DNA of 64,000 nt from Halalkalicoccus paucihalophilus (lineage in GTDB: Archaea > Halobacteriota > Halobacteria > Halobacteriales > Halalkalicoccaceae), in the NCBI RefSeq assembly GCF_001593955.1, contig NZ_LTAZ01000012.1:1-64000 (forward strand), given 5' to 3'. The stretch's first letter is position 1. The number at the start of each line of letters is the position of its first letter. Both the position numbers and the translations under genes were made by a program. This document shows, in pieces, positions 53,314 to 62,948 of the stretch. Under the pieces are notes generated by a model that did no database searches, had not been told where the DNA came from, and saw only the letters and a program-made list of their open reading frames with translations.

Positions 53314-53561
53314 CGCGTCTCAAATGGGGGCGACTCAACACTTAAATCTTTTCTTTAAACAATATCTGGTGATAACTACGGGCAATAACACTACAGTCTC
53401 CAAGGATTTCGGAAAGTCGGAAGCGCCATACTCTGTGAGACTGTATTTCCACTACAAGCAGTCAGTACTGACCTTCTCATGGAGCAGAGAGATGAACGAA
53501 TTCCTATATCGAAGGAAGTGTATTTCCGATACCTTCAAAAGAAGCCGTGTTTTACCATATC

Positions 53562-54863
53562 ATGGACAGACGAATGGATCAGCATCTCCACCAGTATATC
53601 GATAGGGATAGACTTCGCGCGGATATCATGCAAACCGCCGAGTTCGGGATGATACCTGTCGAAAAGGGAAATTGTCGAACGGTTCTGGCTGGAACGGAAG
53701 CTAACAGGCAAGCCCGAGAATACTTGGTTAAGAAACTCAACGAGCGAGGATTGAATGTATCCATTGACGCCGTTGGCAATATCACTGGTCGATGGGTGCC
53801 GGACAATGCTGATCCAGCCGCTCGCCCGGTTGCAACTGGCAGTCATCTCGATTCAGTTATTGCTGGCGGTATTTTCGATGGCGTATTGGGTGTATATGCC
53901 GGCCTCGAATCGATCCGTGCCATGCAAGACGCTGCATGTTCCCCTGACCACCCTATCGAAGTTGTTGCGTTTACAGAAGAAGAGGGTGGACGATTTTCCG
54001 ACGGCGTACTTGGCTCTTCAGTCGCAATCGGTGCGTCTAGCGTAACGGATGCGCTCGCAATTACTGACGATTCCGGTGTAACACTCGCTGAAGCGCTTGA
54101 GGAGATCGACTTCAAAGGGGAAGGACGCTTGGATGCAACCACATGGGATTCATGGCTTGAACTCCATGTCGAACAGGGTACTCGCTTGGAAGATACCGCT
54201 GCTGCCGGTATCGTGACGGATATCACCGGAACTATCCGCTGTCATATCGATATTCTCGGTGAAGCTGATCATGCCGGAACCACTTCGATGGAAGCACGGA
54301 CCGATGCGTTAGTTGCAGCGAGCGAACTGGCGCTCGAAATCGAAGCAACAACAAACGAAATTGTCGAGGCACACAGCGAAACTGCCGTCGGAACCGTCGG
54401 TCAGTTCGACATTGAACCGGGTTCAATCAATGTTATTCCCGGGAAGGTCCATCTCGGTATCGATATTCGCGATGTCGAATACGAGTCCATGGAGCGAATT
54501 GTCTCAAGTATCCACCGCTGCCTAGATCGGTTAGAAAGCGAGCGTGGCGTAGAGACTGCGTTTACTCGTCCGTATGATATTGAACCCATCTCAATGAGTG
54601 AGCGCTGTATGACCGCCCTTCACAACACAGCCACGCAGACAGGAATCAGTACCATAGATTTGCATTCTGGTGCCGGACACGATACAATGTACATCGCGAA
54701 AGCAACCGATGCAGGGCTTATCTTTGCCCCCTCCAAAGGCGGATATTCACACAGTGCAGCAGAATGGACCGATTGGAGCGACTGTGCGACTACGACACGG
54801 CTGCTTGCAGGCGCGCTCTATGATCTGGCGACCGAACAAGCTCCAGACGATGCGAGGTCGTGA
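53562..54863 (+). CDS. allC: M20 ureidase: allantoate amidohydrolase/carbamoylase type
   Basis: About 433 residues from the ATG at 53562 (MDRRMDQHLHQYIDRDRLRA); a GTG 15 bp upstream is possible. The di-metal M20 motifs are present: ATGSHLDSVIAGGIFDGVLG with the first His and Asp, AFTEEEGGRFSDGVLGS with the double Glu, HVEQGTRLED and the C-terminal SAAEWTDWSDC. The dimerisation domain includes GEADHAGTTSMEARTDAL. These are characteristic of allantoate amidohydrolase and N-carbamoyl-amino-acid hydrolases. It is divergent from uraD, so ureide hydrolysis is the most likely role. Confidence 0.85.
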   Translation: MDRRMDQHLHQYIDRDRLRADIMQTAEFGMIPVEKGNCRTVLAGTEANRQAREYLVKKLNERGLNVSIDAVGNITGRWVPDNADPAARPVATGSHLDSVIAGGIFDGVLGVYAGLESIRAMQDAACSPDHPIEVVAFTEEEGGRFSDGVLGSSVAIGASSVTDALAITDDSGVTLAEALEEIDFKGEGRLDATTWDSWLELHVEQGTRLEDTAAAGIVTDITGTIRCHIDILGEADHAGTTSMEARTDALVAASELALEIEATTNEIVEAHSETAVGTVGQFDIEPGSINVIPGKVHLGIDIRDVEYESMERIVSSIHRCLDRLESERGVETAFTRPYDIEPISMSERCMTALHNTATQTGISTIDLHSGAGHDTMYIAKATDAGLIFAPSKGGYSHSAAEWTDWSDCATTTRLLAGALYDLATEQAPDDARS

Positions 54864-54889
54864 ATGCTGGAGGAGAGTTCCTCGCTATC

Positions 54890-55309
54890 CTACTCTTTCA
54901 GACGAATCGTCACGTCTTTCATTCCGGTACGGAGTGTTTCCTGTTCCATCTCGCGGAGTTCCTCACGTGGTGCGTCCAGTGTCGCAACGTGGTTGCCGGC
55001 GAGTTCGCCTGCCGGACTCTTGAAACAGGTCGATCCGCACGGAACAAGAATTTCCTGCTCATTCCGGTACCCAGGGTACAGTAGAATATCCCCACAAGAG
55101 GGATACACCGTGTGGTTTTCTCGAGGGAGTTCCGGAAGTTCGATCTCGTCGATATTGATCCACGTCGCGTGACCACTCCAACGGACATGCATCAATTCCG
55201 ATTGCAGGGGAAGGAACTCCTGCATCGCAGCAACTGATTCGGGAGCCTTGTCTTCGTGCAGTTCTGCAGTAAACGTCCGTTCTTCAATCTCAAGTTCTAG
55301 TGAGTTCAT
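54890..55309 (-). CDS. DUF3830 protein (cyclophilin-like fold)
   Basis: About 139 residues from the ATG at 55309 (MNSLELEIEERTFTAELHED). It has the beta-rich DUF3830 pattern: FTAELHEDKAPESVAAMQEF, the HVRWSGHATWINIDEIELPE strand region, HTVYPSCGDILLYPGYRNEQ and FKSPAGELAGNHVATL. It lies downstream of, and in the same direction as, the hydantoinase gene, 190 bp apart, between ureide-hydrolysing genes. DUF3830 proteins are found near pyrimidine and hydantoin catabolic genes, so a role in ring-opened ureide or racemase-like chemistry is inferred but unproven. Confidence 0.8.
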   Translation of the reverse strand: MNSLELEIEERTFTAELHEDKAPESVAAMQEFLPLQSELMHVRWSGHATWINIDEIELPELPRENHTVYPSCGDILLYPGYRNEQEILVPCGSTCFKSPAGELAGNHVATLDAPREELREMEQETLRTGMKDVTIRLKE

Positions 55310-55499
55310 GAGTGATTGTGGGTAACCGTCTCCCAATCTCGAGCCCTTGTAATTATCTTTTTCGGCTATGCAACCGCGCCATTCGAGAAATGAGAGAGTC
55401 AAAGAGCACTCTGGACGCATCTTCGACTGAGTATTGACAGATAGGATGATAGAATGGTACGTCCTATGTCTCGAATCCCTGTTTACGGATCGCTATTGG

Positions 55500-56882
55500 T
55501 CAGTCCTCGTTCCAGACAGGGCGTTCACGGCGAACAAACTTTCCATAACCGGGTTTGCCAACGATTTCTCCTTCGCTCGCAACAAGCTCGCCCCTGAGAT
55601 ACGTCCGCGTTACCTTCCCAGTGACTTCACGTCCATCGTAGATCGTGTAATCGGCAACTGACGCATTGTGCCGAGCCGAGATCGTGTACGTCTCGTTCGG
55701 ATCAAACAGAACAATGTCTGCGTCGGTTCCCGGTTCAAGCGTCCCTTTGTTTGGAAGGCCGAAGGTTTGGGCCGGCTTCGCGCACATCACCTGGACGAGA
55801 AACGGGTACGATAACCCACGCTTGTTCACGGCTTCGTCGTGAAACACCGGTAGACTCGTCTGTAAGCCATTTGCGCCGAAGGGATCCTCCCACCATTTAC
55901 TGTTTTCTTTCCGTTCACGAGTTTGCGCCACATGGTCGGTCGAAACGACACTTAGCGTCCCGTTCTGGAGGTATTCAAACATCGCGTCGTTATCATCATC
56001 GGTGCGAATCGGTGGCGCGATCTTTGGAAGGGAACCTAATTCTCGATAGATGTCTTTCGTAAGGGTCGTATAGTGCGTGCAGGTTTCCCCGCGGATGAGG
56101 CTACCATCGTCCTGATATCGTGCGAGCGCTTCTGCTGCCTTCTGGCAAGAGGTATGAATCCCGTAGTATTTGGTTCCGGTTTCCTGTGCAAGTCTGGCAA
56201 TGTCGTCCGCTGCCATCGCCTCTGCATAATCCGGGCGAGCAGCAGGGAGCCAGGTCGGATCGTCCCGGTCTGCAGCCTGAAATTCGGATGTCAGTGATTC
56301 ACAGACACTATCGTCCTCCGTGTGGGCGACACCAACTGCATTCAGATCCCGAAGTCGTTCGAAGACTTCGCGAATGAACCCGTTCGAAAGCCCGAATTCA
56401 TAGGTAGTGTACATTTTGAATGAGGTGATCCCTGAATCGACGAGGTCAGCTAACTCGTCGAAGAGATCTGGGTCCTCACGGAGGATCCCGCCGTGTAATC
56501 CGAAGTCAATGACCGCCTGGTCACTATTTTTCTTTTTGCGTTCGACCCCATCGCGTAATGGTTTCTCTTCGTCCCAAGGACTATCTTCGCTAACGTACGA
56601 CTGCCACGCGAAGTCGATGAGTGTCGTTACCCCACCCAATGCGGCGGCGCTAGTGGCTGTCTCATACGTGTCAAGCGAGACATGGTCGTCGATATGAACG
56701 TGTGGATCAACCACCCCAGGCATCACTATGAGACCGGAGGCATCGATTGTTTCCTCAGCGTCTGGCATTGCCTGTTCGGTGCCAACAGAGACAATCGTGC
56801 CGTCGTCGACCGCTAGGTCGCCTTCAAACGTGCTGTCTGGGGTGACGAGCATCCCGCCGTGGATTACGGTATCGATGGTCAC
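55500..56882 (-). CDS. Dihydropyrimidinase/hydantoinase-type cyclic amidohydrolase (allantoinase candidate)
   Basis: The 460-residue metal-dependent amidohydrolase has PGVVDPHVHIDDHVSL (the HxH metal motif), the carbamylated-lysine region ITSFKMYTTYEFGLSNG, the later histidines in YYGIHTSCQKAAE and TCTHYTTL, and the Asp in VSTDHVAQTRERKENS. This fits dihydropyrimidinase, hydantoinase or allantoinase. In a purine cluster with allantoate amidohydrolase, allantoinase is the missing step, so allantoin is the preferred substrate, but sequence similarity alone cannot choose among them. It is divergent from the NCS1 permease. Confidence 0.85.
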   Translation of the reverse strand: MTIDTVIHGGMLVTPDSTFEGDLAVDDGTIVSVGTEQAMPDAEETIDASGLIVMPGVVDPHVHIDDHVSLDTYETATSAAALGGVTTLIDFAWQSYVSEDSPWDEEKPLRDGVERKKKNSDQAVIDFGLHGGILREDPDLFDELADLVDSGITSFKMYTTYEFGLSNGFIREVFERLRDLNAVGVAHTEDDSVCESLTSEFQAADRDDPTWLPAARPDYAEAMAADDIARLAQETGTKYYGIHTSCQKAAEALARYQDDGSLIRGETCTHYTTLTKDIYRELGSLPKIAPPIRTDDDNDAMFEYLQNGTLSVVSTDHVAQTRERKENSKWWEDPFGANGLQTSLPVFHDEAVNKRGLSYPFLVQVMCAKPAQTFGLPNKGTLEPGTDADIVLFDPNETYTISARHNASVADYTIYDGREVTGKVTRTYLRGELVASEGEIVGKPGYGKFVRRERPVWNED

Positions 56883-57031
56883 AACGGGCCTTTCTCTATC
56901 TGGATATATAACTGGTGTTGGTGGTTATCAGCCGGGCACCGAGAGCGTTTTTCTACTGCTTATATTCCTTATACATATTTAATTGGTGTTACTTTAGCAT
57001 CAAAAAGAATATTACACGATTCTTCTATGGT

Positions 57032-58408
57032 ATGAGTGGCGGTGACGAGGGAGAGAATGCCATGACAGAGTCACAAACGGAAAGTTTAGAGCCAATCGCG
57101 GACGAGCATCGATCAATGAGTCTGTCGCATTATATCCCTGTCTGGTGGGCTTCGTTTATCATCGTTCAGGGGTTTGCGACGGCGTTTTTCGCTGTCTATC
57201 CTCAGGGACCGCTGAACTTGTTACAGGCAGCAGTCGCTATGACTATCGGCGCAACCGTTTCGGCTATACTGTTCACGCTCAACGGTGTCTGGGGATACGA
57301 GATGGGGATACCCTTCGTTGCACAGACGCGAGCGGCGTTCGGAATCCGAGGGTCGGTCATGCCAAACCTCGTTCGTGTCATTCCCGCGGTTGGGTGGCTT
57401 GGAATCGGCAACTGGATCGGAGCACTGGCAATTAACAGTATCACTACAACTCTCTGGGGATTTGGCCACGTCCCTCTGTATTTTATCCTCTTTTTACTGT
57501 TAAACATCGCGCTCGCATGGGGTGGTATCACATCGATTAAATGGTTCGACTCGCTGGCCGCCGGCGTAATTATCGTATTACTCACGTACACGGTTTACGT
57601 CGTGCTGTCGACGCAAGGAATCGCCTCTGCCTCACTTGAGTACGATGGAACCTGGGGGCTCCCCTTCCTGACCGTAATCGCAGCGCACGTCGGGACTGCG
57701 ATAACCGGGGCACTCAACGCAGCTGACATTAGTCGGCATCTCAAGAAGCGCCGTGGCTCGTGGAACCACATACTAGGTCATCTACTCGGGATCGCTCCCG
57801 CGATGTTATACATGGCGCTCGTAGGCCTAGTTTTCGGCATCTCAACGGACACAGCGAACCCCGTTTATGCAATCATGAAGGTCGCACCAAGCCCAGCGAT
57901 TGGGATCGCGATGCTAGTGTTCGTTCTAGCTGCACAGATCTCCTCAAACCTCACACTCAATATCGTCCCGCCGATCCACGTTTTTCAGGACTCACTCGGT
58001 ATCTCTTGGCAGAACGGACTGCTCGTTACTGGAATCCTCTCGGTTGCGACGTTTCCCTGGGTCTTATTTTCCGCTGAGGGTGGTATATATTTCCTCTTTA
58101 TCAACTCATATGCTGTCCCTCTCGGTCCGATCCTTGGGATTTTGCTGGCTGACTACTGGATTTTCAGGGCAGAGGACACCTCCATCCCGTCACTGTACGA
58201 CAAACACGCAGGCTCAAAGTACTGGTTCATCAGGGGATTTTCTGTGACCGCAGTAGCTAGTACAGTGATCGGGTCCGTCGCGAGCCTCCTGTTGTTGGAC
58301 TTGTCGTGGATGATTGGCCTCCCCGTTGGCTTTGTGTCGTACGTCGTGCTGCGGAAGGGTAATCTCGACGAGCGGTCGCTCGAATATCTGTCTTCGACAC
58401 GAGCATAA
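57032..58408 (+). CDS. NCS1-family cytosine/purine/allantoin permease
   Basis: About 458 residues from the ATG at 57032 (MSGGDEGENAMTESQTESLE); the ATG at 57062 is also possible. Twelve helices are predicted. NCS1 motifs are visible: SHYIPVWWASFIIVQGFATA at the start, FVAQTRAAFGIRGSVMPNLV, VGWLGIGNWIGALAINSIT and AHVGTAITGALNAADISRHL. Substrates are Na+- or H+-coupled nucleobases, hydantoins or allantoin. Its position, divergent from the hydantoinase gene and upstream of an IclR regulator, suggests it imports the substrate of this pathway. Confidence 0.9.
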   Translation: MSGGDEGENAMTESQTESLEPIADEHRSMSLSHYIPVWWASFIIVQGFATAFFAVYPQGPLNLLQAAVAMTIGATVSAILFTLNGVWGYEMGIPFVAQTRAAFGIRGSVMPNLVRVIPAVGWLGIGNWIGALAINSITTTLWGFGHVPLYFILFLLLNIALAWGGITSIKWFDSLAAGVIIVLLTYTVYVVLSTQGIASASLEYDGTWGLPFLTVIAAHVGTAITGALNAADISRHLKKRRGSWNHILGHLLGIAPAMLYMALVGLVFGISTDTANPVYAIMKVAPSPAIGIAMLVFVLAAQISSNLTLNIVPPIHVFQDSLGISWQNGLLVTGILSVATFPWVLFSAEGGIYFLFINSYAVPLGPILGILLADYWIFRAEDTSIPSLYDKHAGSKYWFIRGFSVTAVASTVIGSVASLLLLDLSWMIGLPVGFVSYVVLRKGNLDERSLEYLSSTRA

Positions 58409-58555
58409 ATTGCCGGACGGGCAACGTATTCTTCCACCACGTTATCCTCACGGTCGGTTATCTTCTTTAGTGAGAGAATCGTGGCGTTCAAATTGGGCAT
58501 GAATCGCGTTCGCTTCGCCGTGTTTGTTTCCAAACCAGCGCAACGCGGTGCGGGC

Positions 58556-58593
58556 GTGAGAACCCGCCGTTTGCGGCGCGGAGGATGTCACAG
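58556..58593. mobile_element. Solo IS605-type terminal palindrome
   Basis: GTGAGAACCCGCCGTTTGCG followed by GCGCGGAGGATGTCACAG folds as CCCGCCG-TTTG-CGGCG with one bulge. It matches the end at 37385 (GCCCCGCCG...CGGCGGGGAGGATGTCAC). It lies 73 bp upstream of the IclR start and has no transposase, so it is a solo end. Confidence 0.45.
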
Positions 58594-58666
58594 TGTCGTC
58601 TGCTATCGGCTTCTTGTCCCGGACGGCGGCGAAATACTGAAGCAGTTTCGCTTTCGATTCGGTATC

Positions 58667-59485
58667 ATGCCACCAAGCGATACAACGTCTGAACCACGGA
58701 CGTTAACGACCGTGCTCAACGCAATCGACATCTTGCGTGCCCTGATGCACTTAGATAGTGCAGGAGTTACGGAACTCGCCAATCACCTCGGTGAGTCCAA
58801 GAGCACTACGTACACCTATCTTAAATCCCTTGAGAAAGGTGGTCTGGTTACGCAGATCGATAATGACTATCGACTATCGTACGATATGCTAATTTTCGGT
58901 GAGTACGTTCGAAATCAAAGTTCCCTATATACGATAGGGAGGGATGAGATAGACAGTATAGCTACAGAAACGGGACAGTACGCACATTTAGTTGTTGAGA
59001 AAAACGGGCGTGGACACAATTTGTATAAATCAAAAGGGGAGCAGGCAGTCGGAGATGACTATCAAATGGCCAAATTTCAACAGCGAGATTATCTCCATAT
59101 TACCGCTTCAGGGAAGGCAATCCTTGCGTATTTACCTCGAGAACGAGTTGAGGAAATCGTTGATCAGCATGGTCTACCAGCTCGCACTGAGCGGACAATA
59201 ACCAGCAAAGAACGATTGTTTGAGGAGCTGGCAGACATTCGTGAACAAGGTTATTCGCAGAACGATGAAGAAGAAATCGAGGGGTTCCAGGCGATAGGTG
59301 CTCCAATTAGGTCCCGTGAGGGGGCCGTACTGGGCTCGATAAGCGTTTCTGGTCCGAAAAGCATGTTTGGTAGTGAATCTGAATATCAGAAAATTGTTGA
59401 TCTTGTGGTAAAAACGGCGAACGTCGTTGAAGTGAATGTCAATATGTCCAAACGAAGTTCTGAAATAATCCAAGATACGAACTGA
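58667..59485 (+). CDS. IclR-family transcriptional regulator
   Basis: About 272 residues from the ATG at 58667 (MPPSDTTSEPRTLTTVLNAI). The HTH is at residues 25-65 (ALMHLDSAGVTELANHLGES then KSTTYTYLKSLEKGG). The effector domain shows YLHITASGKAILAYLPRERV, RERGYSQNDEEEIEGFQAIG-type text (EQGYSQNDEEEIEGFQAIGA) and GAVLGSISVSGPKSMFGSES. These are the IclR motifs used to sense small molecules. It sits between the two permeases, so it most likely controls the purine genes. The broken relative at 50.4-51.2 kb has the same effector motifs. Confidence 0.9.
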   Translation: MPPSDTTSEPRTLTTVLNAIDILRALMHLDSAGVTELANHLGESKSTTYTYLKSLEKGGLVTQIDNDYRLSYDMLIFGEYVRNQSSLYTIGRDEIDSIATETGQYAHLVVEKNGRGHNLYKSKGEQAVGDDYQMAKFQQRDYLHITASGKAILAYLPRERVEEIVDQHGLPARTERTITSKERLFEELADIREQGYSQNDEEEIEGFQAIGAPIRSREGAVLGSISVSGPKSMFGSESEYQKIVDLVVKTANVVEVNVNMSKRSSEIIQDTN

Positions 59486-59927
59486 CGGGTATTACTAAAT
59501 CATCCTATACTCATTAGGATGATTTTCGACGTGTGGTCAGCTACTAGACTAGGAAAGTGGAACACAGCTGTCTTACTGTTAGATACTTGAACTACCAGCA
59601 GCGTTAGTTCGTCTCGTAATTTTTCTCTTTGACCAGTAGCCAGCAGTTGTTTGTACATGATGAACAGGGCACTATAAACAGACCATTGACTATTCATATA
59701 GACAACAATTACAAACGTATGAGTGTAACTAATGACTCTAATTGAGCCTTGTGAACGAGACACGCATATGTAAAAATCCAACTACAAATAAACAAGTTTG
59801 TATATAGTGAATATAGATTCCTGTGTATCAGAGCGTGCATCAATATTGCAGTGAGTTCCACAGAAACATTCACGATAGTTAACCAATGCAAAGGTTTAAC
59901 ATGGATCATGGATATCTCTTGGTTGAA
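59486..59927. other. AT-rich upstream region of the NCS2 permease, nothing else recognised
   Basis: No gene-like frame is accepted here. The stretch is AT-rich and probably contains the permease promoter. Confidence 0.4.
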
Positions 59928-61298
59928 ATGTCCAGAGAAAGCAGCGAGGGGATTGATTTAGCATACGGTCTCGACGAAAAACCACCGTTACCAAAATCGA
60001 TTCTCCTTGCACTACAACATGTGTCCGTCATGATCGTCCCCTCAACCGCAGTTGCATTCATCGTCGCAGGAGCTGTAGGATTAGATACTGCTAGCACTAC
60101 ATATCTAGTGCAGATGGTAATCCTATTTGCTGGTATAGCGACTGTCATTCAAGCATACACTGCTGGACCGGTTGGAGCGAAACTACCGATTGTCATGGGA
60201 ACGAGTTTCGCTTTCGTTGGAGCAATGACAACGATTGGCGTTAATTCTGGTCTTGATGTCGTATTCGGCTCAATTGTTGTTGCAGCAGTTGTGGTTCCAT
60301 TCCTACTCGGATGGCAGTTCAAGCGACTCCAGTCATTCTTCCCACCCCTTGTTACTGGTCTTATCGTTATTATTATCGGGCTATATCTTATTCCCGTTGG
60401 AATGGAATACTCTGCTGGTGGTGTTGATTCGGCCGATTTCGGATCAGTACAGAACCTCGCGCTTGCTACGATAGTTCTGGGGATTACTGTCCTATTCAAT
60501 CTACTTCTTAAGGGGGTCTGGCGTATGATGAGCATTCTTATCGGTATCAGTGTTGGCTACGTTCTCGCAATCGGATTTGGTATTGTTGAGTTCGGACCAG
60601 TCTACGACGCAGCGTGGTTTGCAGTACCCACCCCTGGAGAATTCGGATTTAGCTTCGAGCCAGTTCCACTCCTTACATTTGCTTTCCTATTTCTCGTCTC
60701 AGGAATGGAAACAATTGGTGATATGTCCGGTATTACTGCTGCAGAGGGACGAAATCCGACGGGCGAGGAGTTCCGCGGCGGGATCTTCGCCGACGGGTTC
60801 ATCAGCGCTCTCGGCGCCGTCTTCGGATCGTTTCCCCAGACATCCTTTTCTCAGAACGTCGGCATCATCAACTTCACCGGTGTCATGAGCCGACACATCG
60901 TCGGGATTGGCGGCGTTATCCTCGTCGTACTCGGGCTCGTTCCGAAAATCGGGGCGATCGTGACAACGATCCCCTCCGCCGTGTTCGGTGGTGCGGTACT
61001 CATCATGGTGGGGATGGTGGCCGCCAGCGGGATGCGGCTGCTCTTCTTGAACATTGAGATGAACCGGCGGAACATGGTCATCATCGCCACCGCGCTCGGA
61101 CTCGGGCTCGGGGTCGAAACAGTCCCCGAAGCGCTCGCCGGGCTTCCGCTCGGCGCACAGACCTTCTTCGGGGAGCCGGTCATCGTCACCGGGCTCAGCG
61201 CACTCGCACTGAACACGTTCGTTCCGGGCCGCTCTAGTCCCCTGTTCGACGCACCCGACCGCATCCCGCCGCTTTCCGAACCCGTCGACGACGACTGA
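59928..61298 (+). CDS. NCS2-family uracil-xanthine/purine permease
   Basis: About 456 residues from the ATG at 59928 (MSRESSEGIDLAYGLDEKPP); two upstream ATGs in frame would add up to 14 residues. Fourteen helices are expected. Motifs include LALQHVSVMIVPSTAVAFIV (Q-H), LPIVMGTSFAFVGAMTTIGV, VSGMETIGDMSGITAAEGRN with the family glutamate, and QTSFSQNVGIINFTGVMSRH. It should import xanthine, uric acid or related purines. The 3' half is distinctly richer in G/C at third codon positions than the 5' half, with a switch near 60750. The 5' half matches the upstream purine island in composition. Confidence 0.9.
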   Translation: MSRESSEGIDLAYGLDEKPPLPKSILLALQHVSVMIVPSTAVAFIVAGAVGLDTASTTYLVQMVILFAGIATVIQAYTAGPVGAKLPIVMGTSFAFVGAMTTIGVNSGLDVVFGSIVVAAVVVPFLLGWQFKRLQSFFPPLVTGLIVIIIGLYLIPVGMEYSAGGVDSADFGSVQNLALATIVLGITVLFNLLLKGVWRMMSILIGISVGYVLAIGFGIVEFGPVYDAAWFAVPTPGEFGFSFEPVPLLTFAFLFLVSGMETIGDMSGITAAEGRNPTGEEFRGGIFADGFISALGAVFGSFPQTSFSQNVGIINFTGVMSRHIVGIGGVILVVLGLVPKIGAIVTTIPSAVFGGAVLIMVGMVAASGMRLLFLNIEMNRRNMVIIATALGLGLGVETVPEALAGLPLGAQTFFGEPVIVTGLSALALNTFVPGRSSPLFDAPDRIPPLSEPVDDD

Positions 61299-61338
61299 CA
61301 TTGACCTGAGCGACTGACCGTTTCGAGCCGCCCATTCG

Positions 61339-62757
61339 CTATCCGATGTTCACTCTCTCGACGAGATCCTCGGCGACATCCGTAGCCTCCGCGAGGATGG
61401 CGGAGACCGACTCAGTCATCGTGTCGATCTCTCGCTCGTGCATGATCACGGATCCCGAACAGAGAACAGTCTCCACTTCGGACCCCTGTGTGCCGTAGAT
61501 GAGCGTGTGAACGGGATCCGGCGACGGCGTGAGGTGTGGCTCGTCGAGATCCAGAACAGCGATATCAGCCCGTTTACCTGCCTCTATCGATCCGAGTCGA
61601 TCGGCGTGACCGATGGCCGCAGCGGCATCACGCGTCACCATGTCGAACGCTTTCCGTGCGGGAATCACGCCGGGGTCCCGGTGGTATCCCTTGTGGCCAG
61701 TCGCGACGGCACCCGCATCGGAGAGGGGGTTAACGGTGTCGTTCAGGATCGAGTTGTCTGTGCCGATCGCGGTCAGTACGCCGGTGTCAAGCATTGAGAC
61801 GACCGGCGCGAACCCGGTTGCAAGCCGCATGTTCGCCCGGTAGTTGTGCACCACCGCCGTTTCGGACTGTGCGAGCAGTCGGACGTCGCGTGCGTCCGTC
61901 TGGACACAGTGGGCGAGAAGTGCGCGCTCGCCGAGACAACCGATATTCCGGAGGTACTCGATACTCGATAGCGCCCCGCGCTCCTCGGTCTCGGTCTCCG
62001 CCTCCGCGACATGGGTCGTCGTCATCACATCGTACTCCTCGGCGAGCCGATACGCACCCTGAAGGGCATCGGGCGTCGTCGTCGCGAGCGTCGCGGGCGC
62101 TGGCCAGACCGATTGTCTACCCTCGGCGTCGTGGAACTTCTCGATGAGTGCCGCGACGTTGTTGAGGGCTTCCTCGGTTTCGACGACGAGCCGGTCCGGC
62201 CCCGTGTGGCTCGATTCCCTGTTACGGGCGGTGATTTCCTCAAACAGTCGTCGGAAATCCTCGTCGGGTGTGCGGTCTCTGATACCGGCCCCGTAGACGT
62301 TCCGCACGCCCATCTCGTCGTACACGTCGAGTTTGCGCCGCGTCGGCTCGAGATCCGCCCAGTCGAGCGCCGTAGCGTTCTCGACGAATGTCGTCGTCCC
62401 CGACTGGAGCGCCTCGATGCAGTATAGCCGCGCCGCGAGCGCATGCTCCTCGGGGCGCATCTCGAACAGTGCGGGCTGTTTGACGTTGAACAGCCAGTCG
62501 TAGAGTCTCCGGTCCTGGGAGAATGCGCCCCGCAGAAGGACGTCGGAGACGTGCGTGTGCGCGTTGATCAGCCCTGGTATGACCGCGCCGCCCTCCGCGT
62601 CGATTGTCCGGGCCGGCGAAGTCTCCTCCTTGAGGCGGTCGGCGGATCCGACGGCTGAAATCCGGTCTCCGGTCACGGCGACCGCGCCGTTGTTGATGAT
62701 CCGTCTCTCCTTGTCCTGGGTCACGATCGTCCCGTTGGTGATTAGTATGTCTGTCAT
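61339..62757 (-). CDS. Aminohydrolase of the ATZ/TRZ type (guanine deaminase candidate)
   Basis: The 472-residue amidohydrolase-superfamily deaminase has a cytoplasmic Zn or Fe site: PGLINAHTHVSDVLLRGAFS (HxH), THVAEAETETEER (His), ALLAHCVQ (His) and the Asp in IGTDNSILND. Its overall layout fits guanine deaminase, S-adenosylhomocysteine deaminase or chlorohydrolase-like enzymes. Its position between a purine permease and xanthine dehydrogenase favours guanine (to xanthine) or another aminopurine. It is convergent with the NCS2 gene (40 bp between stops) and GC-rich. Confidence 0.85.
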   Translation of the reverse strand: MTDILITNGTIVTQDKERRIINNGAVAVTGDRISAVGSADRLKEETSPARTIDAEGGAVIPGLINAHTHVSDVLLRGAFSQDRRLYDWLFNVKQPALFEMRPEEHALAARLYCIEALQSGTTTFVENATALDWADLEPTRRKLDVYDEMGVRNVYGAGIRDRTPDEDFRRLFEEITARNRESSHTGPDRLVVETEEALNNVAALIEKFHDAEGRQSVWPAPATLATTTPDALQGAYRLAEEYDVMTTTHVAEAETETEERGALSSIEYLRNIGCLGERALLAHCVQTDARDVRLLAQSETAVVHNYRANMRLATGFAPVVSMLDTGVLTAIGTDNSILNDTVNPLSDAGAVATGHKGYHRDPGVIPARKAFDMVTRDAAAAIGHADRLGSIEAGKRADIAVLDLDEPHLTPSPDPVHTLIYGTQGSEVETVLCSGSVIMHEREIDTMTESVSAILAEATDVAEDLVERVNIG

Positions 62758-62948
62758 GGTCGGTCATCGGCTCGCTGATTCGATCGAACCATCGAACTCG
62801 CTTCGATTGTGCGAGCAGTACCTTAGTTCTTGAGAGCACACGGCGCGTTTCCTATCCGAACGCGAAAACGGTCCGAATAGTTCGGGACGTACACGGACCG
62901 CGATTTCCACATGAAAACGACCGATACCGGTACGCGGTCTCTCGCCGG

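Noticed and set aside
60699..61301. 200-codon minus-strand frame with many charged residues
   Set aside because: Antisense to the NCS2 permease; composition reflects the GC-rich half of that gene.
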